Shown in pieces: positions 52,805 through 64,000 of a stretch of DNA of 64,000 nt. This DNA comes from Agarophyton chilense. Lineage: Eukaryota > Rhodophyta > Florideophyceae > Gracilariales > Gracilariaceae. Each line of letters opens with the position of its first letter. The stretch's first letter is position 1. The translations under genes and the position numbers were made by a program. The notes under the pieces are model-generated. The model did not search any database. It was not told where the DNA came from and saw only the letters and a program-made list of their open reading frames with translations. The stretch spans positions 434,001-498,000 of the forward strand of contig JARGXX010000026.1 of the NCBI GenBank assembly GCA_030374765.1, read 5' to 3'.

Positions 52805-53196
52805 TTTATAGGTCTCAAATAGAGTGTTCGGAGCGTTGACGCACTCAGATTTAGCATCGTTATGAAATTCGTAAGTTTTTGCTGTGGCACCGACACAGCT
52901 ATGCGTAAAAACATTTTCGTGATTGTGTCCTGATTTTAATAGTGCATCTTCGTCGTTCGACGGGATCTGTGAAGTAGAAATGCGCTTAGAAACAACCAGA
53001 GGAGGACGGAGGGTTTCTTGCGGGTATGGAGAGCTTGCGTGTTGTCAACGGGGTCATTTCCGGATAGGCGGAAAGAAGCAGAGTGCCTACATGATGATGA
53101 GTTGGAAACTACTGGGGGAATCGTGGATACTCTCTATTGCTTGACTCAAAGTTTCCTGTTCACACTTTTCAGTTGCATCAACTCGTAGAACGGCCC
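52805..53196. other. no gene seen
   Basis: Short ORFs only. Ends at the TTAA that marks the piggyBac insertion. Confidence 0.5.
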
Positions 53197-53218
53197 TTAA
53201 CCCTTTTGAACCTAAAAG

Positions 53219-53244
53219 CTTATGTCTACAATGGTAGACATAAG
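53219..53244. repeat. left subterminal palindrome of piggyBac
   Basis: Perfect arms CTTATGTCTAC and GTAGACATAAG around a 4-base centre, 18 bases from the element end. Confidence 0.95.
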
Positions 53245-53318
53245 CTGGGTATATGATTGGGCAGAGGCTTCTCACCATCGGCAACAGTTGGTTGTGAGAG
53301 TTCCAAGTGTTAATTTCA

Positions 53319-53344
53319 CTTATGTCTATTATCGTAGACATAAG
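53319..53344. repeat. second internal palindrome of piggyBac
   Basis: Same design as the subterminal one (arms CTTATGTCTA and TAGACATAAG, centre TTATCG), 100 bases further in. A likely transposase-binding or hairpin repeat. Confidence 0.9.
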
Positions 53345-53648
53345 CGAAGCAATGGCATTCGCTGTTTCTAAAATAAATGTAATTTTGACCCAATAGGCAA
53401 ACCAGTAGTGGCAAGTTCTTGGTAGGAAACGTAGGCGTCATGGGCTGCCCCACGTAGTTTGCCAACGAAACCGAAGTATGCGCTCAAGTCATTTCTCCTC
53501 CCGCCTGCGCAGCATATTGACTTTATGATGTTTCCTAAAACCTCTCCCGCTATGCCCGCTTTGTAAACAGCACCATTACCGCCAAAGAGGGTGGCCACTT
53601 CCGAATCATTTGGGCAAAATCTGCTAATGCAGTTCGTCACCCTTTTGA

Positions 53649-55689
53649 ATGACAAAGCAAACTCTATTAGCCCAAATCACAAGTTCAAGCAGAGATGACG
53701 ACTTGCAGCGTGAATGTCATGCTCATGAATGTAACATTGAGATTCCAGGCCCATCTGTTGATGAGCAACTTGATGATGAAGAATTTGAATTGTGTGCATT
53801 AGGAGCCTAAGAAGAACAAAATGTCTATCACACATTGCCATATTGTGCAAAATGGCACCAGCAAAGTGGACTCTTTCTAAAAAAGCTGCAGCTTATAATG
53901 CGTGCTAACGCACACAAAAAAGAGCTAGGCTTGTTCAATCTGCTTCTGAACAGCTTCTATTATGAATGTGTCAGATTTTGGACGAGTAAGGAACTTCTAC
54001 GACGGGAGAAAATTACAAAAGCATTGCAAATGGATGAACTACAAGCATATTTTGGTTTCGAGTTAGCCACTTCGCTCCAACGCCTAAATCAACTTCGTGA
54101 TTATTGGTGTACATCAGAGCTACTAGAAAATAACATATTCAAGAAGACCATGGCGAGAGATACTTTTCTAGACATTCTTGCCGCGTTGCGAACTTATGCT
54201 ACGTATGACCCGAACGTTGCCGTTTTGGATCCCTTGTGGCACAGTCGTCAGATTATGGAGCATTTTGAGAGGAATGCAGCTTCCTTGGCTGTTCTTGTGG
54301 GTGTGAGCTGCTTAGATGAAAACATTGTCCGATGCAAGGGCCGAACTTCCGCGAGGACTTAAATGAAGGCCAAACCGGTAAATTTTGGGATAAGGTTTTA
54401 TGCAGTCGTAGGCTGATCCCATGTGTACCTGCATAGTTTTCAGGACAACAACTCATGGAACAAAACTAAACAGACGACAGCTCAACGATACACAAATGTG
54501 TTTCGAAAGTTACGTGGCGCAGTAGAACGAAAAAATGATGGAACACTTATTAGAAAGCCTAAGGCTTCTGATTTATGGTGCGCTCAAATGGCGCATCAAA
54601 CGCAATTACACTCCACTGGGATTGAAGTTCACTTGATGATTATGGACAATTATTATACACGTCATTTTCTTGCCGTCAACTGAATGTGCTAAACGACGGA
54701 AAGTGTAAAGTTGTTGGAACAGTTCAGTTTAACAACTTCGACGGTGTCAATCGTTCTGCGTTGAAAGAGGCAATCGAGAGTCTCGAGCACTCTATAAGAG
54801 GAGATTGGCGTCTAGTGCAGGTTTATGACAAAGGCAACGGAACAGCATCATCTAACACGGTGGCACAGAAGTCGGAATTCATTGTGTTCATGGACCTCTC
54901 AGTGGTGTCCTTTTATTTAAATGTCTTAGCGGATACCCCAAATCAGCGCATACACAACGGCGACGAGCACGCCATAATGTGCGTCCATGGATTTGCCCCG
55001 TTGCAACGGTGAACAGGCGTAGAGTCAGTGAGTGAGACTACAATGCACGTTCCTTCGACAATAGTTGCTTATACCTTGTTCATGAACGGGGTGGACCGAT
55101 TTGACCAGTTTAGGTCAACAACGGCCACGGTTAGGAAAGAGCAGCGAGTACCGATGAGTATCCTCACTTTTGTTCTGGACACTAGTAATCTAAATTGGCA
55201 TGCTCTTCTCAAGTGTATAAGCTCTTCAGGACAGGCTATAATCGATATTGGGACAATGAAGAATCGGGTTATAATGCAACTGGTTAGTGAACATATTGGT
55301 TGCAAGCAGCGAAGGGCCAAACTAACTCCATATCTGGAACCAGTAGACTCTGCAACGGTCAAAGTGGTGCAGACCAAACCACCAACCCGATGCATACCTT
55401 GCTCGAAGCAGAACACAAGAAGAGCGTTCACTGCGTTCTCTGCCGGGTTCCTTCGACAACAGGAGGCCGCGGAGGCTACACCACTTATTCATGTTGTGAA
55501 TGCAAACTTGGGTTTCATGTCAACTGTTTTTCCATCTACCCCCATAAAGATCTCTTCCACAGAACACGTCCAGATGTGTACAATGCAGTTGTGTTCGCGG
55601 AGCTAGCTTTAGCGTCAAAATTTCGTCGCAAACGGTCTAACCGCGTGACAGCCAATATTGCAACCGCCAAAGTATTGCACAAGAAGTAA
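53649..55689 (+). pseudogene. piggyBac transposase (DDE_Tnp_1_7) with several lesions
   Basis: The frame begins at ATG 53649 with an acidic N-terminal region (DEQLDDEEFEL), then a TAA near 53808, and continues through the helical domain (LQMDELQAYFGFELATSLQR, YWCTSELLENNIFKKTMARD). Catalytic region: SCLDENIVRCKGR (first Asp), a TAA near 54359, NFGIRFYAVVG; after further stops and shifts IMDNYYTRHFLA (second Asp) and FMNGVDRFDQFRS (third Asp), with LNWHALLKC after. The C-terminus has a cysteine-rich zinc-binding domain (CVLCRV ... CCECKLGFHVNC, 55420-55540) typical of piggyBac transposases. At least five stops or frameshifts are spread over the gene, so it is long dead. It would have excised and inserted the element at TTAA sites. 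Confidence 0.9.
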
Positions 55690-57027
55690 TTCTATTGCTG
55701 CTTATATCCCATATACGAGCCAACCCTGTCCAGCCAGATCTGGCGGATTGTTTTTAGCGCGCAATTCGGAAGCTGAATCCTGTTTCCCTTGCCGAGAAAT
55801 CCATAACGTTCGTAAGTATAGGATTTATAAGCACGTTTTCTCGCATCATTGTTACCCGCAAGATATATTCCAGTCTCAGGGAACTCAGTAGTCACTATGG
55901 CTCGCACGGAGGGCCCAAATTGCATCCAATAACAGGGTGTTCCGCCACAGTGTACTCACACGACATCTTCATTGAACGGTGTTATGATTGGTATCTCAAT
56001 TTTGTTTACAGACAACTTAGCTTCGTGCTCGGCAGCTCCACCTGCACCGACTGACTTTCTACGATCAGAAACTTTTGGGCTCAGTAAAGCATCTCATGAT
56101 GCAGTCTGACTGGCATTGGAGGCGCCGTTTGTGAAATTGTCATGAGAGTCGTTTTCGACTTGTGTCTTTCTGATCATCTGATCTGTTTGCGCTTCCTTTT
56201 GAAACAACCAGCGTATCTGCTCGTTGCCTTCTTCGCGCTCAGTACCGACGTGCCTTGTTCTCACCACTCAATTCCAACAACAACCACAATAAATAACAGA
56301 ATCACACACACTTTTTTTCGTTAGAACAAGAACAGAAAGAGCGTTCGTTGCAGCCATTAGAAAGAAAACCTACCGACCTTTAGATAGGGTACTCAGCTGC
56401 TTTCAGACTGAAGCAACAACTCACGACGAGACACGAACCTCCTAAGCCGAACCAAAAGTACAACAACAAAGCGACGACCTCACCCTGTTACCCAAGAAGA
56501 AACCTACACAGAAAGCAGAATGAGTACCTTCAATAGAGCAGAACAAGCATGCACTAAATTGTGCCAAAACAAAAGTAGTTGTTTGCGCTTGTATCGCATA
56601 GTAGCGAAATATACAATCATGTTGTTCGTGCAGCACGGAAACGACAACTTGCTTGCCACCAGTACGATGCAGCTAACTGAAAACCCTACAATCCCAAAGA
56701 TTGGGAGCGATCGGAGCCGATGATGCAACTAGCACTGTAGCAGGAGTCGTAAAAGCCAGAAAGCATACATTTATGTGAGGATCAAGACATGAAGCAACAA
56801 GTTTTCTGAGTTTGTAACAAAAACACGATGAGACAGATGACGTATTGTGGCGCTGAGGAGACGCATGTGTTTTCACAAGAAGGTGTGACGAGAGTGCGGC
56901 GTTGAGGTGGAACGAGAGAGAGAGAGAGCACGCGGGAGGCGGAAACTGTGGAGACTCGTCTATAACGCGCAGTCGCACGGTTTATTGACACCCTCAGACA
57001 CAAGCGTTCAATTTTGATTGGCTTTCT
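55690..57027. other. 3' non-coding part of the piggyBac element
   Basis: Between transposase end and the right TIR. No coding motif; a GA microsatellite near 56910-56930. Unusually long for a piggyBac tail, so another sequence may have inserted here. Confidence 0.45.
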
Positions 57028-57053
57028 CTTATGACTACTATGGTAGACATAAG
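57028..57053. repeat. right subterminal palindrome of piggyBac
   Basis: Arms CTTATGACTAC and GTAGACATAAG, one mismatch, 20 bases from the right end; mirrors the left palindrome. Confidence 0.9.
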
Positions 57054-57077
57054 TTTTTTTCGGTTCAAAAGCGTTAA

Positions 57078-57459
57078 GGTTATACGAGTTGACGAAACTG
57101 ATGATAGATATTTTGTGCCCAATGTTGATTTATAATTTCGAAAAGCCATTTTTTTCCTGAAATTGTTAAAAAATGGGTTGGAAACCATGCACTTGCACCA
57201 TTCGAGTCTATTCTCATATCTCAGATAGACGTAAACCAGGCCTGACCGTCTAGCCAACCATACCGTCCTACTCCTGCAGAATAGCTCTGCAAACTATCCA
57301 TACAGCTGCATAATCTGTCATTGCAAGGCCATCAATTCTCATTGCACCGTTTCCTTTTCCTCGACCTATGTCCAACGTTCGCCACCAGATGTCAATCATT
57401 TCCGCAAAACAGATTCAGCGGATGTACCGATTGAGTCTAGCTCAATTCTAACTACTTCA
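57078..57459. other. no gene seen
   Basis: Gap between the piggyBac element and the Harbinger/Tc1 nest. Confidence 0.5.
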
Positions 57460-57627
57460 TTTAGTATGAAATGGATGGCTGAAAGGCGACCAAATAACTA
57501 AATCTGCAGTCACTCGTGCAGTGTTACAGGAGGTCATGTTTTGTATCGCTCTGCGCTTTATAGCTGTAGTAAGATGTTGGATTTGTACCGGCCATATGAA
57601 ATAGAGATATCTACTGTATACCGTGTA
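57460..57627 (+). pseudogene. Harbinger transposase fragment, left of nested Tc1
   Basis: Colinear at DNA level with about 40545-40660 of the Harbinger remnant further left (GCAGTCACTCGTGCAGT against GCGGTCGCTCGGGCGGT). Reads KMLDLYRPYEIEISTVYR in one frame, the same region as SYLDLYWP there. Interrupted by the Tc1 element at TA 57626-57627. Confidence 0.65.
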
Positions 57628-58916
57628 CAGAGCCGCCCAAAAACATATTCCCTTACAAAAACTGCACCAGAAAAGCATTACACGTACTGTAGTGCACATT
57701 TAACAGCAACTAAAAACCAATAAGTCCGTAACACTGCTTCGAAATTATATCTTTTATACAATCACTAGCTCAATTATGGCTGGTGACCTGCCTCTGACAC
57801 GTTCTGAACAGTTGCAAATGATGGAAGTAGTTGATCAGGGTATGCCTCCGGCAGAAATAGCACGAAAACTCAATCAAAGCCCGAAAACAATCAGCAGCTT
57901 TATTCAAAACCCGCTACAAACGAAACAAAGCATTCAAACGGCCGTTCTACGTCACTAACTACAGCCAATAAGCGTGGAATTAAGCGAAAACTATTCCGTA
58001 ACACTTCATCTTGCTGAAAAAAAGCTACATTTGCCTCTATCGAGATTTACTATATGACGTGAACTTAACGTTCAAATTTTGTTCAAGTACACAAAATGAA
58101 GAAAACTTTTTTAAAACAATCATCACAAGAACAATCATGTGGATTTGTGTGCTAAAAGAACTAATTGTAAAATCGAATCGAAAAATGTTATCTTTTCCGA
58201 CAAGAAAAAGATTAATCTTGATGTTTCAGATTTCTTTAAATTTTATTGGCATGATCTACGAAAAGAAAAGAAAGAATTTCTGACAAGCCATTTAGGATGG
58301 TCATCAGTAATGGTTTGGGCGGAAGTTTTACGAAAGTAGCAACTGATATGGTTTTTGGTCAAACGACTATGAATTATTAAAAGTATGATGAGGTTTTAGA
58401 AAACTATCTTTCACCTTTTGCATTTTGTATGCACAGAGAAGAATTCGTTTTTCAGCAAGATAATGCCCCTGTGCATAAGTCTATTTATGTTAAACAGTGG
58501 GTTAATAGTCTAAGTATTTTGTTTATGGAATAAACTGCGCGCTCTCGTGACCTCAATCCTATCGAAACCGTTTGGGAAATGTTGGCCCGAATGGTTTATC
58601 GGCAAGGAAGGCAGTTTGACACAGTTTTTGATTTAAAAAATTGTATCAAAGATTGCTGGGAAATTGTTGACAGTAATGCTATCACTCCTTTTATAGAATC
58701 AATTCCAAGGCGTTGTATAAGTGTTATAAAGGCTAAAGAAGCAAAAATAAACTACTGAACTCGCGTTACAATAAAAAGGATGCAATAAAGGTTATGTTTT
58801 TGAAACAGTATTTTTACTTTAAAATTTTTTTTCACACTGATTTTGTTAGTTTTACTGTAGACAAAACGTCAATTTTTGGAAAATTTGCGCGAGGGATATG
58901 ATTTTGAAACAGTCTT
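57628..58916 (+). mobile_element. Tc1/mariner element, copy 2, degenerate
   Basis: Flanked by TA (57626-57627 and 58917-58918). Same terminal sequences and overall layout as copy 1 at 26289-27582, with many substitutions and small indels. Inserted into a Harbinger transposase remnant. Confidence 0.85.
57776..58757 (+). pseudogene. Tc1-like transposase, heavily mutated copy
   Basis: Same protein as copy 1 (LTRSEQLQMMEVVDQGM, IARKLNQSPKTISSFIQN at the N-terminus), then several frameshifts and stops. Catalytic motif QQDNAPVHKS survives near 58455. The proline-rich PNPIE region is altered to LNPIETVW after a TAA near 58530. Non-functional. Confidence 0.88.
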
Positions 58917-59310
58917 TACTTGAGGAGACTTTACTTGTTTTGCATAGAGTTTAAGTATTATATTTTCAAGTACAGGAGATCAGTGTTTAGACAGAGCAAA
59001 CGAATTTCGAACTTTGCGAAAAATCCCGTTCAGTGATGTTGTTTACGCTCTTTACAACATAACTGAACGATGAATACAGTTTTCTTTCACAGAAGTTGCG
59101 GATTCCTGCAAGTACTACTTACAGGAAAGGTTCTTTGCGAATATCGTTCAAACTGCAATCCAAGCTGATAATAAGTTTTGCTTGATTTCGGGAAAGCATA
59201 TCGTCTCCATTCATGAATCGAGAGCTCTAGCAGCAACTAAAACTTGAGAGTTGTTGTGCATAATTCTGTTTGATGAAGCCCAAATCACGAGACCACAGAT
59301 TTGCCCGTGT
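58917..59310 (+). pseudogene. Harbinger transposase fragment, right of nested Tc1
   Basis: Continues the fragment left of the Tc1 element: FRTLRKIPF, then a degraded first-Asp region, then KYYLQERFFANIVQTAIQAD, parallel to RKGFFAIVVQAAVQTD in the remnant at 40.5-41.9 kb. Many lesions. The far C-terminal part is not recognisable. Confidence 0.65.
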
Positions 59311-59737
59311 GGCATGACCTGCAGAATTTTAAACGATGAGGTAAGGCGGCGAGCAATCCCTGAAAACATTTCAGAGACCACACGCAACAACAGGAGGGAA
59401 TCCGAATAACATGCATCTTCTGCGAGGCATTGACCGCTTGATACCCGAGTGTGATGAGATCCAAGTTGTCCTCTTCAGAAGTTACGCTACAAACCCCAAA
59501 CGAGGTACACCCAAATAGATAGTTACTAATTTACGTAGATACCAATCCAACTCACTCTCCTTCAGGCGCATCCGATTCAGGACGCTCCTAATCATATAAA
59601 AACCATCCACAGTGCACCTCTGCTTTGAAGTGAGGCATTGGACTCCAAACCTATTTTGGAGGCTGACCCGCGAGCTGCGCACAGTGATCACTGCTTTGGC
59701 CTTTGCGGTTGAAGCCCTCACCTTTCAATCATCACCA
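59311..59737. other. no gene seen; possible 5' LTR or leader of the next gypsy element
   Basis: No ORF with motifs. Position suggests leader sequence of the gypsy element that follows, but no LTR could be matched within the window. Confidence 0.35.
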
Positions 59738-62700
59738 TGTCGTCAACGACACCCATCTCACAGACGCAAGCAGGCGACGAGGGCTACGCCCTCGCTCAAC
59801 CAACATCTGTTTCGTTTTCAATCAGCCACCCAATGGCTCATTCGCCTCAACTACTCCTTTATTCGGTTAGTTCTCCGTCAGTATGACCAATACGTTAAGA
59901 AGGTCACAGCGAGAGCCAGGCAACTGGCAGTCGTAAACTCTACAACAACTGAACCACTACGGCCAGTGAATCCCCGCGACTGTATCGACGCCAAATGGCT
60001 CGAGTCGTCGATTGAACTGGAACACATCACAGGTGTAGACGCGTTCGTCAACCTGACTGAAGACCTTTTGAGAAAGCATTTTGAGTCAGAGGCAGAGCAG
60101 AATAAAGATGAAATGACTCAGCGCTAGACGCAATGATGGAGAAATAATTGCGTATAAATAAGTCTGACCCTTTATCGCAATCCGGAATGAAGCAATTGCT
60201 CATTTCTTATGTTTCGATCCATCGAAAGAACGGATTGCTTTGGATAACCAGGGACAATTCCAAGACAGCTGTCGCTCACATCGTCTCGGCAATGAAGCCA
60301 AGGCAACTCAAGACCCGCCCTGAAACCGGTTTCCAACTTACATATGTGCATGCCAAGAAAAATATCAAAGAGTTTATGAAGCATGCGACCTTCGTGGCAG
60401 AAGCTTTCTAAATCGTAGAAAACGGGCCCGCTTCGCTCCATAGAAACTCCAGAACCAGGCGAGACACCACGCCGAACAACAACAGATCACAACCAGGCCG
60501 ACGGTTCTCGAACAGTACCACCCACGGACAAACAGAGCAGCACATAAAGAAACCACGATCCAAGCGCCCAACGCTTCCCTGCCCCCATCCCCTTTGCAAA
60601 TCTGAAGAGCAGTACCACTTTATTGAAGACTGCTCTCTCACGAACTCTGAAGAGAAGAAAGAAATGAAAGCAGCCCTTGTTGCTGTGAAATCCGCAGACG
60701 GTACCGCGAAATCAACACAATCACAGAAAAGACAACACCCCTCCACGGGTTCCGGCAGTTGTGGAACTGAAAAAATACTCTAGCCTCCGACCTCTCGGCA
60801 CGACACCCCGGATTGCAGAATCATCATATAGGATGGCGAAGCGTCGATGATAGCCACAGGACGGTGTGATGAAGCCAGTGGCGACAGCATTGTATCAGTG
60901 CTACTAGCCAAACGTGCTGCGCTGCAAGAAATAGGAAAAACCTCTGCAATGAAACCAGTTGCAATTGCTGTCGCCTTAAACTAGGGCCCAGCTCCGCAGA
61001 TATTTACATCCTCTCGGACTTGGATTGCCCCACGCATCATCCTGCAACTCTCCTCGGGAAGCCTTGCCCTAGCAAACACCAATTTTCTGGTAGCAGACCA
61101 TGATCTCGCTTGGAAGGAATTACTCATCGGTCGCCCTTTCATTTTACCCCTGAAAGTAGACACACACACATTGCTCGACAACAATCGTTTTGCTCTACAG
61201 GGGGCCGACTGCTCTTCTGCCGGAAATCCGACAATATCGCAAGCCGGAGGGTATGTCAGCAGACTCATGACCGCTCGTGTAAACCAAACACACTGTTTAC
61301 AGTTCCTGCGGTACTGGCAATGTGAAGTCATCTTTTACAGTTCTGTACTGGACAGCAGGTTGACTCGCTGTCCAATGACCGTTACGTACTGCCTTTTAAG
61401 TATCGAGCTGTGAGTGGTCAAGGGTGTGCATCTTTTCTACTTGGATCCTGTGGTACATACTTTCTACTTAGGGTTTTTTATATCTTCTGAATTGATGTTC
61501 ACGTACTGTCTGTAACCGTTCTAGTTATTCTACTTTTAGTCCCGACGGAGTGCGTACTATAGTTTGGATGACTACGGCTTCGCCGGGCACACCCGGATTT
61601 CGTCCCAGATAAAAGGAGGACCGGCACTCGCCGGACCTCTGACGAGGGAATCAGGACATCGATCGTCAGATTCTTGGGTGCGCCCGCTCAACTCGCTCTG
61701 CTCTTCTACCTCAACCTTGCCAACCTCTCTTCTCTAGTCACCTCAGTCACTCAACCCTTCGTGAAACCTTCGTGCAACCTCAATCCGCTACACTCGTCAA
61801 CACACACGAAAACAACACACCCTCCTCCATATGCACCTCTTCTCCAGCCCGCCCTCGAGTCAATTACAACACCGCCAGGAACAACGAAGACCCCTTCCCC
61901 GACCCTTCCCTCCCCGACCCAGTAGACATGGATCAGCACGATGCTATCCGCAAAGGAGCAAATCGAATGGAAAAAACGGCTCGAGAAACTGAATTCCAGA
62001 ACCCTACGCCAAGGAACTGTAAGATCTCTTACACGAACACCTGAAAATCTTTCGCATTTCACTTTCTTCCGGACCACCCGCCGACATCATACCACTCAAG
62101 ATCGAACTCACGCCAGATGCAAAACCAGTTCGCGTGCGACTACGAAACTCCCCGCGCGAGCAGCGCTAATTCTTAGACAACGTTTCCGACCTCGTTCCAA
62201 CCGGCAGGGCATACCGAAATCTTACGTCCCGATGGGCATGCGCACCATTCATTGTTCCTAAGCCGGGAACCGCCCGATTTCGATTCACAATCCACCTCCG
62301 CCCTTTCAACAAGTACACAGTCTGCCACCAATACCCGGTGCCAAACGTCGAACAGGAGCAGTCCAAACTCTCTGGCTCCCGATACTTCGCCACCTTCGAC
62401 CTTTCTCACGGATACTGGCGGCTCCCTCTCGACAAGAGCTCACAAGAATTGTAGTCGTTTATCATCCCTGATGACGTGTACTCTCATACCAGAGTACTGC
62501 ACGGAACCACAAATCCCACGACCCATCTGCAATCCACCTTGGCAGATCTGCTGCCCGAAGACCTTCTCAAGATTTTACTTTACTGTCTGGATGACATTCT
62601 ACTCCACAGCGATACAGTCGAAGGTCTACTGCTCGGAATCAGGAAGCTTTTCACTGTCTGCGCGAAGCATTTTATCTACCTTCACCCTTTGAAATGCATC

Positions 62701-64000
62701 CTCTTCTCCGTTTAAATCAGGTGGTGTGGCAGGATTTCTGTGCTGAAGGAATAAGACATGACCCTTGACAGCTCGAAGGCCTCCTGAAAATGGAACCGCC
62801 AACCAATTGAGCCTGCCTTCAACAGTTTCTTTGCGCCATGCAATAGCTAAAAACAAGCATTCCAGACTCCGCCAACCTCGTAACTCCGCTACACGAACCA
62901 TGGAAATGGTTTACGAGAACGGAGGCAAACGCACGAAGTCCGCGGTTGGCAGAATCAGTTAACCAACCGTAGATTGGAACAATTCACACCAGAAACGCAT
63001 TCAGAAATGCAAAGACGTCTTCACACGGCTTTTTACTCTCTCTCACCGTGACGAAAACCAACACCTCCCATTCTACACGGACGCCTGTGATACCGTTTGG
63101 TCTGGCAAAGTCACGCAAGTCCCGCATGATGACCTCAAGAAGCTTAATGTGAATCAACGTCACAGCCCTCTCGCATTCCGTTCCGGACGCTTTAACAGCA
63201 CACAACTAGGCTGATCTGTTTTGGAAAAAGAAGGCTTTGCATTTCTCGCGACTCTTCAACGCATGCATTGGCTTGTGGCTACACCTACAGGTTTTGACTT
63301 GTTCACCGACCACAGCAATCTTTTCTTTATTTTTTACCCACTTTCCATCCAACTGGGCCTCAATTAATCCTCTACTAGGAAGGTGTTACGTTGGGCAGTA
63401 CGAATGTGTTTATACTCCTACACTTTTTTTCATATCAAGGGCACAGACAACGTTTGGGAAGACTTATTAACAAGATGGTCTGCTCCGCCAACTGTTCGGC
63501 GAATTGTCCAAGTTCCCGCCCTTCCCCCCAGTTCAGTAACAGAGTTTGAATGGCCATCAACAAACGAAATTACAGCACAACAGAAAGAACGCCAGTCCAA
63601 ACTTCCAAACAACCTGATAATGCAGGAAGGGCTCTGAAAGTCACGCGACAAAGCAGTTTGGATCCCCGACTATTCAGATACCCTTCATTTGCGTCTATGA
63701 ATAATAGCGCACACTTGCCCATAGAGCCACAGAGGTCAACACGTCACTCTCAAGGCACTACAGAAGCATTTCACATGAAAAATAATTGCTTAGGATGTTC
63801 GCACTTTTGTTCAATCTTGCATTTACTGCATTTCTACTCTGGTTGTGAAAAAGTACCCCCTCCCTTCGGACCGGCTTTACATGGACCGCTCCGAACCATC
63901 TTCTACAGTTTGATTATCTTAAAATCGGGCCAAGTATTACAAGAGATAAGCAATGCCGAATGCTCCAAAACGATCATTCTAACTACAAATGGTTATTCGC
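59738..64000 (+). pseudogene. Ty3/gypsy gag-pol remnant, runs off the window
   Basis: Decayed element readable in changing frames. Gag at about 59850-60410 (VNLTEDLLRKHFESEAEQ; KQLLISYVSIHRKNGLLWIT; NIKEFMKHATFVAEAF). A CCHC-like knuckle near 60584-60640 (CPHPLCKSEEQYHFIEDC). A degraded protease/linker at 60860-61290 (KELLIGRPFILPLKVDT). RT at 62050-62715 (WACAPFIVPKPG, YFATFDLSHGYWRLPLD, YCLDDILLHS). RNase H at 63040-63480 (LPFYTDACDTVWSGKVTQ, PLAFRSGRFNSTQLG, GFDLFTDHSN, IKGTDNVWEDLLTRWS). Integrase zinc finger and start of core at 63700-64000 (LLQFDYLKIGPS, DDHSNYKW-like end). Stops and frameshifts occur throughout. A different gypsy lineage from the chromovirus at 1.2-3.3 kb. The rest of the integrase and the 3' LTR lie beyond the window. 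Confidence 0.85.

Larger units (their letters stand above)
53201..57073 (+). mobile_element. piggyBac DNA transposon (about 3.9 kb), inactive
   Basis: Bounded by the piggyBac target TTAA on both sides (53197-53200 and 57074-57077). Terminal inverted repeats start CCCTTTTGAACCTAAAA on the left and, read from the right end, CGCTTTTGAACCGAAAA. Directly inside each TIR is a 26-base palindrome with arms CTTATGTCTA/TAGACATAAG (one arm changed at the right end). Contains a broken transposase on plus. Confidence 0.88.

Overview
The window is a transposon-rich stretch of a eukaryotic nuclear genome. Its genes lack visible introns and are well separated, upstream regions carry TATA boxes, and at least seven transposon superfamilies are present. 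A red alga (florideophyte, Chondrus-like) is my best guess. The reasons are the intron-less gene style, a copia family with unusual motifs of the sort seen in marine lineages such as red algae, and a nuclear copy of a totivirus-like capsid gene; as I recall, such copies have been reported in Chondrus crispus. An oomycete or another marine protist cannot be excluded.

Layout: 1-3.9 kb holds a 5'-truncated Ty3/gypsy chromovirus with its 3' LTR and a LINE scrap. 4.5-7.4 kb holds a divergent pair of apparently intact host genes, a three-pass membrane protein on minus and a secreted GH18-like protein on plus, separated by a promoter region with a duplicated 78-bp module. 7.4-12.6 kb has no convincing gene. 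12.8-15.2 kb encodes an 800-residue acidic serine-rich repeat protein. 17.4-24.5 kb is a dead totivirus/victorivirus-like capsid gene split by a 4.9-kb copia element with a perfect 5-bp target duplication. 25-29 kb is a run of LINE, Tc1 and Harbinger remnants. 29-34.3 kb holds an unknown ORF, a decayed sirtuin gene and a broken Myb/SANT-like gene. 36.8-37.6 kb is another gypsy remnant, and 40.5-41.9 kb another Harbinger remnant. 42.6-47.6 kb is a complete copia element with an intact 1483-codon gag-pol, inserted next to or inside a decayed RRM gene. 49.9-51.05 kb is a decayed eIF3g gene. 53.2-57.07 kb is a piggyBac element delimited by TTAA and TIRs. 57.5-59.3 kb is a Tc1 element nested in a Harbinger remnant. 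From 59.7 kb to the window end there is a decayed Ty3/gypsy element.

The two copia elements are paralogues. They share a DDGA protease motif, a CCHH gag knuckle, a DD32E integrase, an IVDD polymerase motif, a Tudor-like domain between integrase and reverse transcriptase, and a primer site complementary to the initiator-tRNA anticodon arm that contains the gag-pol start codon. Only three or four ORFs look like living host genes. Most of the rest is a layered graveyard of mobile elements, one viral gene and several dead housekeeping-type genes.
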